From: Priapulus caudatus | Lineage: Eukaryota > Priapulida > Priapulimorpha > Priapulimorphida > Priapulidae | Reading direction: 5' to 3' | DNA length: 30,727 nt | NCBI RefSeq assembly: GCF_000485595.1 | Contig: NW_014577193.1 | Location: 110,943 to 141,669, forward strand | Shown: positions 17,850 through 29,230 of the stretch, in pieces | How the letters are laid out: each line of letters opens with the position of its first letter | Position numbering within the stretch: the first letter of the stretch is position 1 | Notes under the pieces: generated by a model | Told to the model about the DNA's origin: nothing | What the model saw: only the letters and a program-made list of their open reading frames with translations | The model's database searches: none | Translations under genes and position numbers: made by a program

Positions 17850-20330
17850 TCACTTTCACTCTTACCCACTCGAATGTCATTAGCACAGCTTGCTTTTACG
17901 TGATGCCGTGGTGCAATTCAAAACGCGTCTAGATTTGTGCATTCCCGACATGTGCCTGCTGATTCCATGGCATGCATACACGCAATTCATAGCCTACGTA
18001 CGACCTAGTAAGTAGCGGGCTGGCGTGTATGACGTCTGACTTTTGGTTTAGCATAAATTGTACGCAGTAATTGATCATATCGCGAGGCTCACTCGATAAA
18101 ATACGTGCCTTGTTAGAAAGGGAGTAGCGCCATTTCTCAAGCGGCATTTAGACGTGATAGTAGACGGCTCCAAAGTCGTTTGCGTTCTCACGTTACCTCT
18201 CGTGCAAGCGTTTCTGGACGTTGGATCATTCTATAAAACAATAAACGTGGATACCCACGGAGACGTTTCCGAGTTCATTTGTTACTGACTGCTCTACTCC
18301 GTAGTGCTACTCCGTAGTGCTACAGACCTGATCATGTGAAATAACCTGTAAACCGGTAATACGTGAGCCTTTGTGGAGTAGTATCGATGTACAGTAGTGA
18401 GTCGTGTGCTACTGCACCCAGCTATGCATAATGTAGTAATAATAGTAAATACGCATCATGGTATCCATACTAAATGACATGACAAGTGTCAGTCCATGTT
18501 ATTCGTGAGAGCATGCTAACGAAATTCCTTGTAGCAAAAAAGATTTCCTCTGTCTCTACCTGTAATCTAACAATAATGTTTTAATAACATAAGCCACAAG
18601 ATCCTGCAATGATGTTTGACGGGGGGCAACATATTCTCGTCTTATATGATATTACGTTATTTTCGTTCGAAAGAAAGGTGTTTGTTATATTCACCCATAT
18701 ACTCCTTTCATAGAGTGATCTACTGAGCAGGAGCATACTGGAAGGAAATGCACCATATGTGAGCAAGCACGCAGAAGAACAGCGACATAGGTCATAACCT
18801 GGCAATGCTAACGTACATCTGAGGTATACTTGAACATGAATGATATATCGCTTCGATACACACAGTTTATTAGCATCCATGTCACCAATAAAGAGGTTCA
18901 GAGGTGATTTAGAAGGCAACAGGTCAGAAGTGAAAGCAGTGTGAAGTGCTTCTATGCAAAACAGCTAATTGATGAGAACAGGTCCTGATGTAATGAGGGG
19001 ACTACATGTTAATGTAAACGAAATAAGATGTTAACGGTGAGAAGGAAGATGGTAGCGAATAGTTTGCACGTTAGGTCGATACATTACAGGGTGGGTGTTA
19101 GGTTGTTTAGGTACTGGAAATGTAACAGAGGATTGAATAAAACAATTCCCCGTTCACGGGTTAGGGGAGTTGGCACGTTACTGTGTAGATGTGGTTTCAT
19201 GTATGTTAATGGTCAGTGGGTAATACCGAACTATGGATCCAGGATTCTTGGGAACTTGACATTGGGTGAAGGTGGTACCAGAAATCTCCCGCACCTCACA
19301 TTGATCCTTCGACTCATCGTTCGTCTGTGCACGTGGCCGTCAGACAGTTCCAGGCAAGATGTGTTCGGTGGTTTTTTGTTTATTGTCATATTCATATGTC
19401 TATTCGTTTACCCGTTCCTCCAACGGATCACAGTGTCCTCGATAATGACATTACCGTTCGCCAAAACCTGTAATCGGCCATATGTCACTCGTTTTAGTAT
19501 AATTATTCGTCATTTCGTCCCCTCAGACGTGTTATTTTTATTACCTTAATTGCAGTACCATAATCTATACGTACGTACATCTGTTGCACGCGCTATGTGA
19601 AATGTGTCAACATTCCCTACTGTGTGATAATAATGCGTAATATTCATGTTCGCGGTCTCTAATCATGTAACAACACATGCTGTTCATATATCTCTTATAG
19701 TTGTCTATACCCACAAACCTGTTGTTTCCTGAAAAGGGCTACTAATCCTTTATGCCGTGTGACAACCTTGCCATATGATGCCGTTGAATGCCTGATTACG
19801 CCCATGTCAACACTCCCATTACCCTATTAAATAAATTCAGATTCGATTCATGACCCACTAATGAGTACCAACAGCTGCAGCATGCCAACGTGAAGCCATC
19901 AACGAGGTTTGACTAGAAGACCCATACACCTGAAGCAGCATGTATTCCAGCCTCTCTCAGCACTCCCCCACGTATCCCAGCATGAGGGTGAGCGTGTGCA
20001 GTGTCAACGCCACAAGTATTCGCGCGTGCTGTGCGGCGGATGTGAGCATCTGTCAGGCGATCGGTAAATCGTCAGTGAAGTTCGCGCTAGCAAACCGACG
20101 GTGCGGAAAATAGACGTGAAATAGCTCTCGCTATAGCGCAGAGCGCGATGGCGTTGCTAGGCGTGTCACGTAGCCACGCCGCAGCCGAGTGAGAGAGTGC
20201 GCGAAGGCGTCATGGCAGCGTGGCGGAATGTCATTATCACCCTCGCTGATTGGTCGCATTGTCCTGCTCGCTGATAGGTCGCATTATTTCGGCGACAGCT
20301 TTGATGGTCTCACGCGACGTTACGTGGTCC
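17850..20330. other. Unrecognised intergenic sequence
   Basis: No feature supported. A 173-codon plus-strand frame at 19028-19549 has no recognisable domain and is of a length expected by chance in a window this size. A 13-bp tandem TCCGTAGTGCTAC lies at 18298-18323. The last part (about 20030-20230) is GC- and CpG-richer. Confidence 0.5.
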
Positions 20331-22400
20331 TGCGAGTGAGTTCTATGTTGTCGTGTGGGCCGGTTCCTAGTTGAGTGTTTCATGATGTAGCGTGCATGGG
20401 TACTCCGTGAGTCAGTTCTATGTTCTCGTGTGGGGTACCACGAGTGAGTTTTCATGTTGTCGTGTGGGGTACCGTGAGGGAATTACTTATATGTAGTCGT
20501 GTGGGCGGTACGCTGAGGGGTTTCTATGTAGGTCGTGTGGGGTACCGTGGAGTGATTGTTTATTGTAGTCCTGTGGGGTACCGTTGAGTGAGTTCTATGT
20601 AGTCGTGTGGGTACCGTGAGTGAGTTCTATTTATCGTGGTGGGGGTTACCGTGAGTGGTCTCTATGTTGTCGTTGGGGTACGTGAGTGAGTTCTATTTAG
20701 TCGTGTGGGTTACCGTGAATGGTTCTTATGTTGTCGCTGTGGGTACCGTGAGATGGGTTCTATGTTTTCGTGGGGTACCATGATGGTTCTATGTTGTCGT
20801 GTGGGGTACCCGTGATGTGAGTTCTATCCTGTCGTTTGTTGTCTGGCGGTACCGTAGAGTGAGTTTTATGTTGCGTGTGGCGGTACCGTGAGTGAGTTCT
20901 ATGTTGTCGTGTGGGGTACCGTGAGGATTTATGTTGTCGTGTGGGGTACCATGAGTGGGCTTCTATTGGGTTCGTGTGGGGTACCGTGCAGTGGTTCTAT
21001 GTTGTTCGTGTGGGTAACCATGAGTGGGTTCTATGTAGTCTGTGTTTTGGGTACGCCGTGAGGGGTTCTATGTTGTCGTGTGGCGTACGTGAGTGGCTTC
21101 TATGTTTGTCGTGTGGCGGTACGGTGAGTGGGTCTATGTTGTTCGTGTCTGGTACGTGAGTGGGTTCTATGTGTTCGGTGTGGGGTACCGTGAGTGAGTT
21201 TTCTATGTTTGTCAGTGTGGGGTAACGTAGTGGGTTCTATTGTTGTCGTGTGCGGGTACCGTGAGTGGCTTCTATGTTGTCGTGTGGGTACGTGAGTGGG
21301 TCTATGTTGTCGTGTGCGGTACCGGTGGTGGTTCTATGTTGTCGTGTGGGTACGTGAGTGGTTCTATGTTGTCGTGTTGGGTACCGTGAGTGGGTTCTAT
21401 GTTGTCCGTTCGGGTATCCTATGAGTGGGTTTCTATGTTGTCCGTGTGGGGTAGCCGTGATGTTGAGTTTCATATGTTGTCTGTGGGGGTACCGTGAGTG
21501 GTTCTATTTGTTCGTGTGGGGTACCGTGAGTGGGTTTATGTTGTCGTGTGGGGTACGTGGATGTGAGTTTATGTTGTCGTGTGGGGTACCGTGAGTGAGT
21601 TGTATGATACTAACGTGGGGTTTTGTCACTTTTGTGAGTGAGTTGATATATGATAGCAAGCGTGTCGGGTTTGTCACTTTTGTGAGTGAGTTGTATGATA
21701 CAACGTGGGGTTTTGTCACTTTTGTGAGTGAGTTGTATGATACAACGTCGGGTTTTGTGAGTGAGTTGTATGGTATAACGTGGAGTACCGTGCGTTAGTT
21801 GTATGCTATAACATGGGGTACCATGAGTGAGTGTATGCTATAACGTGGAGTAGCCAGTGAGTGAGTGTATGCTATAACGTGGAGTTACCGTGAGTGAGTT
21901 GTATGTATAACATGAGGTTTACCGGTGAGTTAGTTGTATGCTATAACGTGGGAGTACCGTTGATGAGTTTGTATGCTATAAGGTGGAGCTACATGAGTGA
22001 GTTGTTATGCTTAACGTGGAGTACGTGAGTGAGTTGTATGCTATAACGTGGAGCTACCGTGAGTGAGTTGTATGCTATAAACGTGGAGTACCGTGAGTGA
22101 GTTGTATGCTATTAACGTGGAGTACCGTGAGAGAGTTGTAGGCTATAACGGGAGCTACCGTGAGTGAGTTGTTATGCCTATAAACGTGGCTTTAGTACGT
22201 GAGTGAGTTGTATGCTATAACGTGGAGTACCGTGAGTGAGTTGTATGCTATAACGTGGAGTACCATGAGTGAGTTGTATGCTATAACGTGGAGTACCGTG
22301 AGTGAGTTGTATGCTATAACATGGAGTACCGTGAGTGAGTTGTATGCTATAACGTGGAGTACCGTGAGTGAGTTGTATGCTATAACATGGGGTACCGTGA
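20331..22400. repeat. 33-bp minisatellite in three sequence blocks
   Basis: About 60 units. Block A (20331 to about 21595) has the core TTCTATGTTGTCGTGTGGGG plus GTACCGTGAGTG. Block B (about 21596-21770) has a 42-bp unit with ATACAACGTGGGGTTTTGTC and CACTTTTGTGAGTGAG. Block C (about 21771-22400) has the unit TTGTATGCTATAACGTGGAG plus TACCGTGAGTGAG. The linker GTACCGTGAGTGAG is shared by A and C, so all derive from one unit. In blocks A and early C nearly every unit has single-base indels. The last six units (22199-22400) are clean. Because 33 and 42 are multiples of 3, long frames open on both strands without coding meaning. Confidence 0.95.
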
Positions 22401-23210
22401 AGCGGCGCCGCCATCAAGATTCCCTGCGTCTGACGTCAAGAAAAGAAGCGCGTGTTCGGGCCGATGCGCGGTGCATAAAAAGGGGGGACGTTTGCCATGG
22501 GGAGAATGTCTACTATTGAACACTACATATGTTTTGTGAACACACTTGTGTCTATTCGTCATGCACGGGTGATAGGTAGATACGGGAATATTGAATTATG
22601 GTGTGTATAATTAATCGTTTAAATAGATGCTATGTAGATTAGGCCAATGTAGACATTATACGATGCGGCGATCAGAGTTTGATCTCTGTCATTTAGAATC
22701 TCTGTCGAAAGCGCTAAGTGAAGTTCAGGGTTAGCTTTCCGCTCCGCATTTGGTCGATACGAACCGTGGAACGAGTGAGTGGCCTAAAGCGGTGCGCACG
22801 TATCTTACTGTTGAACTAAAAGTAGATGAAATCATAATGAAAAGCCATGTATGTATTGTATGCAGCAAGCGGTGGTAACGGGACGTGACTCTAAACACGT
22901 CACACCTAGAGCATCTACATGTATAGGAGTGGTTGATGCGGCGCGCAAACGACAATAGACGGGCGCGTCCTCCCGCATCCGCCTTTTGCTAGGGATAGGA
23001 CGCACCTGCGAACGGGTGAACGGGTGAATGCAGTATTAGCTGTGTTCAATAATGTTTCTACCCACGAAATCTTCTTCGTGGAATGCTAGCTAAAGCTAGT
23101 AGCGGGGCTGGCATGTTGTAATTATGTAGTTCGATACTGCATGAGAGAGATGCTCAGCGAAGAACGTACGTTGTCACCACGACCATACTGCTTGTACTTA
23201 CACCTACGCG
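22401..23210. other. Unrecognised intergenic sequence
   Basis: No gene or element recognised. The part nearest the minisatellite is GC-rich (GCGGCGCCGCC at about 22402). Confidence 0.5.
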
Positions 23211-23220
23211 CCGGCGGGAC

Positions 23221-23439
23221 GCGAAATTTTTTTCCCCACTTGAGTTCCGGACCCACCATAGATAGTGTTTTGTAATATATGGCTCGTATATATATGGTTG
23301 GATTATAGTTAGTGTTAGTGTTCGGGTACGGGTTAGGGATAGGTGGTATTCATTTTACATTGTTGCTTCGAGGAAGTCGAGTGAATGAAGTGCGCTGATT
23401 GGCTGTGGTCCGGAACTGAAGTGGGGAAAAAAATTTCGC
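23221..23439 (+). mobile_element. Telomere-repeat-bearing TIR element, copy B, with perfect 9-bp target duplication
   Basis: The left end reads GCGAAATTTTTTTCCCCACT then TGAGTTCCGGACC. The right end in reverse complement reads the same through 33-34 bp with one change (C for G after ACTT). The element is flanked by CGGCGGGAC on both sides (23212-23220 and 23440-23448), a perfect 9-bp target duplication. The interior holds CACCATAGATAGTGTTT, then TTAGTGTTAGTGTTCGGGTA and GGGTTAGGG, then CTGATTGGCTG near the right end. The same blocks occur in the element at 9321-9608. At 219 bp with no reading frame it is non-autonomous. The target duplication length suggests a Mutator-like transposase supplied in trans. 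Confidence 0.9.
23309..23341 (+). repeat. Short telomere-like array inside TIR element copy B
   Basis: TTAGTG, TTAGTG, TTCGGG, TACGGG and TTAGGG in succession: five hexamer units with TTAGGG as consensus. Orientation relative to the shared CCATAGATAGTGTTT block is the same as in copy A, but the array is shorter and more mutated. Confidence 0.75.
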
Positions 23440-23610
23440 CGGCGGGACGTCCACGAGTAATAGCTGCCGCGCCACGCAGTAGTGAAATAGCTCTCGTCGG
23501 AACAACACGGCGACTGCGTGTATATATGCGAGTAGCCGTATTTTGCGACTCTCAAGGTCAGAGCACAGTAGCCGCGAATCGATAACGACTGACAGACTCT
23601 GATCGTAATC

Positions 23611-23775
23611 TCTGCGGTGATGAGGAGGGAGAAGAGAAGGAGGAGAAGGGAGAAGAGGAGGAGCGATAGAGGCGAGGAGAAGGGAAAAAGAGGAGAGAGA
23701 GAGGAGAAGGGGAGAAGGAGGAATAGGAAAGATGGGTGGGGGGGCAGGAGGGGAGATGAAAGAGGAAAGGAGAGT
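23611..23775. repeat. Polypurine (GGAGAA)-rich tract
   Basis: About 165 bp of almost pure G/A on the plus strand, with GAGGAG, AGAAGG and GGAGAAG units. It is mirror-repeat-like and could form a triplex. Confidence 0.9.
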
Positions 23776-23879
23776 AGTTAAGGCGCTCGGGCGGGCTTCG
23801 TATGTCCTAAACTACTGCAGCTTACTCCTAAAGTATTCGGCACGGTCTGGTTTGCGCCATGGTTATTTCCGCTCCCACG

Positions 23880-24400
23880 CTCAACGGTACGTGACCAACA
23901 CTCTCACTCCCCCCACGCTCATAACACGTCATGCCCCTCTCTGCCACGCTCAACGGTACCGACAGCACCACCGCCACGCTCACTCCCACCACCGAACGCC
24001 TGCCACCCCCAAACTCACGGCACCTCCAGCCCTATCCCGCTCCCCCCACGCTCAACGGCCACCACCAACCCTTCTCCCCTCCCCTTACGCTCACGTCACC
24101 ACCAACCCTTCTCCCCTCCCACGCTCACGCTCACGTCACCACCAACCCTCCTCCCCTCCCACGCTCACGCCACCACCAACCCTCCTCCCCTCTCTCCACG
24201 TTCACGGTACCACCAACCCTCCCACGCTCACTCCACCATCAACCCTCCCACCCCCAAACTCACGGCACTTCCAGGCCTTCTCCACTCCCACGCGTACGTC
24301 ATCACCAACCTTCCCCTTCTCACGCTCACGCCATCACCAGCAGCTCTCGCACCCACCCAAGCTCACGCCGCCAACGGCCCTCGTCCACTTTCACGGCAAC
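23880..24400. repeat. C-rich degenerate minisatellite, ~35-bp unit
   Basis: Built on CCACGCTCACG, CACCACCAACCCT and TCTCCCCTCC in varying order, with unit length near 35 bp. Two overlapping plus-strand frames (238 and 173 codons, rich in Pro, Thr, Ser and His) span it. Their composition follows the DNA repeat, so they are not annotated as genes. Confidence 0.85.
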
Positions 24401-24473
24401 AGGCACCTTACGATGTTACGCCACGATGTTACCGTGCGCAATTGCTAGGTGAGCTTCAGGCTCGGCACAGCAA

Positions 24474-24809
24474 GATGCGGTATGTCACCTGTGCGTTGTC
24501 GTGGATGTAGCGTATCACCTGTGTGCCGCCGTGTATGCGGTATGTCACCTGTGCGTTGTCGAGCATGTAGCGTGTCACCTGTGTGTCGCCGTGGATGCGG
24601 TATGTCACCTGTGCGTTGTCGAGCATGTAGCGTGTCACCTGTGTGTCGCCGTGTATGCGGTATGTCACCTGTGCGTTGTCGAGCATGTAGCGTGTCACCT
24701 GTGTGTCGCCGTGGATGCGGTATGTCACCTGTGCGTTGTCGAGCATGTAGCGTGTCATCAGTATGCCGTCGCGGATGACGTCACCTGCACGTTGTCGAGG
24801 ATGCAGCAC
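24474..24809. repeat. 60-bp tandem array of paired 30-bp units, with 120-bp alternation
   Basis: Five full 60-bp units at 24481-24780 plus partial edges. Each unit is a dimer of diverged 30-mers that share TGTCACCTGTG. The unit end alternates GTGTATGCGG and GTGGATGCGG over four successive units, suggesting a 120-bp higher-order period. All reading frames stay open because 60 is a multiple of 3. The Cys-rich repeat peptides in those frames are not supported as real. Confidence 0.92.
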
Positions 24810-25131
24810 GTGCGCGCGATAGCCGGGTATAGATCATTACCGCGCGGTAGCGGCTTTGGCGGCACGTTTGAAGGGTGCCGGTGCCGGGCAGGTAAACGCT
24901 GTCAATTACCCGCGAGGATCGTGCCGCGTGACCTTGCGTTGCCGCGAGGGGCGGCGGCGTGTCTGCGGGCTGGCCGATCGGCAGACGCCGTATTACGCAC
25001 GCTCTGGCTCACAAACCTAGAGCGGGCCGTACTCAATCAAGGTCGAGTTGTGTGAGAAGAGTGGGGGTGTGTAGCGGCGGCATGAAGTGTGTGTGTGCGT
25101 GGACAGGTGGGTTGGTCAGACTGCTACACAC
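24810..25131. other. GC-rich unrecognised sequence
   Basis: CpG-dense, with the palindrome TACCGCGCGGTA at 24837-24848. A plus-strand frame entering from the 60-bp array continues to 25055 without a recognised domain. Confidence 0.4.
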
Positions 25132-25208
25132 AGAGAGAGTGGGGGAACAGAGAGACAGAGAGCGAAGGAGAGAAGGAGAGAGGCAGGCAGATAATGAGAG
25201 AGAGAGCG

Positions 25209-25278
<70 letters not shown>
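25132..25278. repeat. (AG)n microsatellite
   Basis: Degenerate GAGAGA and GGAGA leading into a long pure AG run (about 25208-25270). Confidence 0.95.
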
Positions 25279-26259
25279 GCGGTCTAGTAGAGCAAGGGCA
25301 CGCTGGCGCAATTACAATGTTAATTAAATTTTTAGAAAAAAACACAATATGCGTAGGTATGATGCCGATCGGTTGTTGGTTCCGTTGTTGTTGGTTCGCC
25401 TTCTTATGCGTAGGAGGTGAGGTGTGAACATATTATGTGTTAGTGGGGGGGGGGTGAGAACGAGAAGCGACTAGAGATTACTTGGGAATAGGGTGACAAG
25501 AGAGTAGGAATGAGTAGGGGGTGGGGGCGGATGTCGAGGGATTTACTGGTAGGGGAATTACAGGTTTCCATTGCGGAAGTATAATGCGGATAATTGTGTT
25601 GGTGATTGTCCTACACCTGCACATTGAACTGTTCACTCGACTAATGATTGGTTGGAAACAGGAGACCTCTTAAGCACGAGTGCTCTTAGTTGATATGACA
25701 ATAATAGTGCGTGCGTGCGTGCGTGCGTGCGTGCGTGTGTGCGTGCACGCCTGGCGATGTCATCACGAATCCATGCATACGGTGCAAACATTTGTAAGTG
25801 CGTGTGTGCATGACGGGGCGAGTGTGTAGTCGTGTGCATGTCGTAGTCGACGTGCACATGCATGTGTGCATGTCGTAGTAGGCATACAGGTGGCTATAAA
25901 CATGTAGCAAATAAACAGCGTGCTCTAAACTTGTGCGCGAGGCAATTTATGGTCGCCAGATTTGAAATTCAAATAAAAGTAAATTAGAATCGGCAACTCC
26001 GTTTGCGGCAAGGCCGGTCGGTCTTTGTCGTGCAGCGGTAGCAGCCAGTCCTTGCGTAGTGGCCGCATGCTTGAGAATCCGTGGGAACTAAGCACAAATT
26101 GATTCACCGCGCTTAAATAGATTCGGCTTCTCGGCGAAACTGGGAGGTTCAAGAATATGGCTGTGAAAAGGCAGTAGGGTGTGTGAGTACGTGAGTAGCG
26201 TGCCCCGGGGCGGCTGCGTGCGGGTACGCGCAGGGAGTCACCGGGTCAGTTCTGCTGAA
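25279..26259. other. Intergenic sequence with simple repeats
   Basis: No gene recognised. Contains a G-run (25445-25454) and the (GTGC)n tract listed separately. Confidence 0.5.
25707..25748. repeat. (GTGC)n microsatellite
   Basis: About ten GTGC units with GTGT interruptions near the right end, followed by GT/CA-rich sequence to about 25870. Confidence 0.93.
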
Positions 26260-27078
26260 GGGGTCGTCGTATCAGGTACTACAGATATGTACCCGAGGTA
26301 CGTATATGTATACACAAGTGTACCAGACCTGTATCTTCTCAGCATATTATATCTTCTCAGCATATTAATTATGTACCTTGTGTTTACGTGAACGTACCTG
26401 CCCCGCGGGCAGCATATGAAACCACGCGATATGTAGTACGAGAATGTCGTAAATCTTCAAAACAAGAGAACAAACGCCATTTGTAAATGTTTGTTTTGGT
26501 TTATGACCGTTAGATAACTAAGTTTTCTGATGTATTTTCCATGAAAACACATTTTACTCATTAATATAACATACAATATCACTATAATTGCAATTCTTTG
26601 TGCAAATGTGTTATTTTCAACTTAATCTTAAGTTATGAGAGGGTCTGGGCTTATAGCTGCCGAGTTTGGTTTAGTTAGGAAATGATAATACGATTTGCGT
26701 ATCGTTCCGCGTATACGGCAGTATTAACAGGTATCAGGATATGCAGTGTAGGGGCCTATACGCAATACGTTTTTGTTCTACTTTCTGTTTATGTTCGTGG
26801 ACCGATTAGTTTACAGCTGACCTCAGGGTTTTTGGTAGATAATTCGGGATTTTGGTTACAAGTCATGGAGGCTGACATCTTGCCAAATTCCAGCCAATCA
26901 GAAGGCGCTAAATTCTTCCTATGTTATACCGTTTTCCGGCTTTTACGACAATACCACGTGACTGAACGAGAGGGTAGTACCGCCTGGGTATGTAGAAACA
27001 ACATTGGTCAGGTACACTTGTGTATACATATATGTACCTCGGGTACATATCTGTAGTACCTGATACGACAACGACCCC
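26260..27078. mobile_element. Non-autonomous DNA element with ~66-bp near-identical TIRs
   Basis: The left arm 26260-26324 and right arm 27011-27078 are reverse complements with one substitution and a 3-base indel. The ends start GGGGTCGT. The arms are themselves built of palindromes: GTACC-CGA-GGTAC (26289-26301) and GTATA-TG-TATAC (26302-26313). The interior has an 18-bp tandem repeat (ATCTTCTCAGCATATTAT, 26333 onward), the palindrome CTGCCC-CGC-GGGCAG (26398-26412) and GCCAATCAGA, but no transposase. No convincing target duplication was found (TCTGCTGAA against ATCTGCGTT), so the true ends may differ slightly. Confidence 0.75.
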
Positions 27079-28600
27079 ATCTGCGTTAGTACTAACATGA
27101 ATGATTTAATTCGTGGTTCGGAAAGCGGAACTCAGTTCGGTTCGAGAAGCGTTCCATTCGTCACAACTCGGCCGATTCCGTCTCTACATCGAATTACTTC
27201 TCGTCGGCGTAACTAACGCAGGTCGCCAAAGCCGGAGATACTTGGATCGGACACGCCTGAACCAACTTTTAAATCTTGTAAGAAATTACTACTCCAGAAA
27301 ATATGTCGGTGAAACTTGCGAAGACTATTACGTTAAATGCTGCCTGTTTTGCACTGCTTCTGTCAAAGAGCTTCGCTCGTTGTTTGTATGGGAGTAGAGA
27401 ACTCGCGAATTTCTTTGTGTTTCATGTTTGGTATCTGTGCCTGTGCTCTGCGCATTGGCACGACCGTGCAGTGTCTAATCTAACATGCTGTGGTATCTCA
27501 CTTATTTCCTTACGCGATGTAGCTCGCACATACAAATAAAAACAGCCGATATTTGTTGTGTACGCACAATTGAAACCGGAACAACGACACGCAATTACGC
27601 GATCTTATCACATGGTCATATTACTATTTCGTGGTATGTCGTCTTTTTTTCTTGAAAAATAACAACATGCGAGACATGTAAATATGCCCGTTTTGCGTCG
27701 TGTGGCTCTAGTTTTACATACTTTACCCTTGAGAAACTTCTTATCCGGCACGATCTCCGGAGACAATGTATTATGTGTGGCTTGCGCAGCGCATACATCT
27801 TATGTGAAAAGCTGTCGACAAAACGTGCAATTTACCTTTGCGTAGCCAGCGTGTGACCTAGCCGTTTTTAAACCCGCTTATATCTGCTATTGAGTTTTTT
27901 CAATCACTCTCGCTCACGGCACGCTATATTGCGCAATCGAATTATTAGCGGGATTTGATGCTTTCATGCGGGTGTTGCTCGTCCTTAAATCTGCGTCGCC
28001 AGAGAATAAATGGACGTTTGTTCATGGCGACTGCTACACATGTAAGTATGTCTGCATTCCAAGTCACATCACATCAGGGTTAGTTGACGGGAGGAAGAGG
28101 TTGGTGGTGGTGGTTCGTTGTTGGTTAGGGAGCGAGCTTTCATGGCAAGTGGGACCTTGCTACTATGAGTCATAGTTGATGCAGTCAAGCTAGGACTAGT
28201 ATAGCATAGGTGCACGTGCGGGCACGTACGTAGTTTACGCACATGAATGCATTCCAGCGTTTAGAAATGGGCGTCAAATGTTTGGTGTAATCTACATAAT
28301 ATATGCGTACATTGGAGAACACTGCCTAGCATATCGATGCAATTTTAATTTCAATTGAAGATTTAAGAGAAATCGAACTTAAGTGTTGATCTGCAATGTA
28401 ATTCACACCTGAGTTGTCGACTCGTACGCACGTGCAATGCTATTCATGTCGGGTGGCGGGGGCATAGCTATTATCTGGCTGGCCTACGCATGACAGTTAC
28501 CTGTCATTTTCTAAGCCTGATCCTGACTTGATGTTCGCATGTACGCATCACATAGAGATAGGCGCATATTACGTTGATATACACTCATCCTGTCTGGTCA
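27079..28600. other. Unrecognised intergenic sequence
   Basis: Small open frames at 27113-27397 and 27303-27539 lack recognised domains. CTGCGTTAGT (27082-27091) and ACTAACGCAG (about 27210-27219) form a 10-bp inverted repeat adjacent to the TIR element. Nothing else is identified. Confidence 0.45.
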
Positions 28601-28609
28601 TTATTTATT

Positions 28610-28802
28610 ATCAACATTAGCATGATCATGGGCATCAACATCAACATGAGCGTCATCATCATCACCAGCATCACCAGCATCAGCATCTTCACCAGCATCA
28701 GCATCATCATAGGCTGTAGCATTATCATCGTTATCATCAGCATCAGCAGCATCATCACCAGCATTGGCATCATTATTTTCCGCGTCAGCGTCATCACCAT
28801 CG
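28610..28802. repeat. Degenerate (CAT)n/(CAG)n trinucleotide repeat
   Basis: ATCATC, AGCATC and CACCAGCAT units with point changes. It opens Ile/Ser frames on plus and Met/Leu frames on minus, neither plausible as protein genes. Confidence 0.92.
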
Positions 28803-29230
28803 CTTCCGGGGGTTTCAGATTGGTGTGCGCGAGCAGAATGTACCTAGATTGCTTACTATCATTATCGAAATATTGGCTGCCAAAGCTTCAACCGTGCCCA
28901 CCAGCTGTGTCTTACAATTACTATGGTGTTAAACACATGAATTTTAACTCAACCCTATAGCTGTGTGTCCTACAGTTGTTAAATACATCCGAATAGCAAC
29001 TCTACTCAGTAGCTGTGAGTTATAGTTGTTTAATGCAACTGAATGACAGATCTACCCACTAACCGTGTGTTACTATAATACTGTTAACTACATCTACAGT
29101 ATATGGTAACTACCGCCTAACTGTGTTACTATATCGTTATCTACATCTAATTTGGTGTCTCTACCCAGTAACTGTGTTACGATATTGTTAATTGTATCTG
29201 AATGGTAACCGTAACTCTGTACACAGAGCG
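28803..29230. other. Degenerate ~55-60-bp repeat-like sequence
   Basis: From about 28955 to 29210 phrases such as CTGTGTGTCCTACAGTTGTT, TAACTGTGTTAC, GTTAACTACATCT and CTCTACCCAGTAACTGTGTT recur with loose spacing, suggesting an old, decayed tandem repeat. No gene is seen. Confidence 0.4.

Noticed and set aside
19028-19549. 173-codon open frame on the plus strand
   Set aside because: No recognisable domain, no conserved pattern and no splice or promoter context. One frame of this length is expected by chance in a 30-kb window.
22178-22519. 11-residue repeat protein (SELYAITWSTV)
   Set aside because: Product of the 33-bp minisatellite; the opposite strand is equally open.
23732-24448. 238-codon Pro/Thr/Ser/His-rich frame
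   Set aside because: It follows the C-rich minisatellite, and a second frame is open over the same stretch; composition is dictated by the DNA repeat.
20331-24809. CRISPR-like array
   Set aside because: Units are contiguous tandem repeats without unique spacers, and the genome is eukaryotic.
24449-25055. Cys-rich repeat proteins (CHLC and CGMSPVRC repeats)
   Set aside because: All frames and both strands stay open because the unit is 60 bp. There is no evidence for selection on any one frame.
27303-27539. Small secreted protein (hydrophobic N-terminus MSVKLAKTITLNAACFALL)
   Set aside because: The start resembles a signal peptide, but there is no recognised mature region, cysteine pattern or gene structure, and it overlaps another equally plausible frame.
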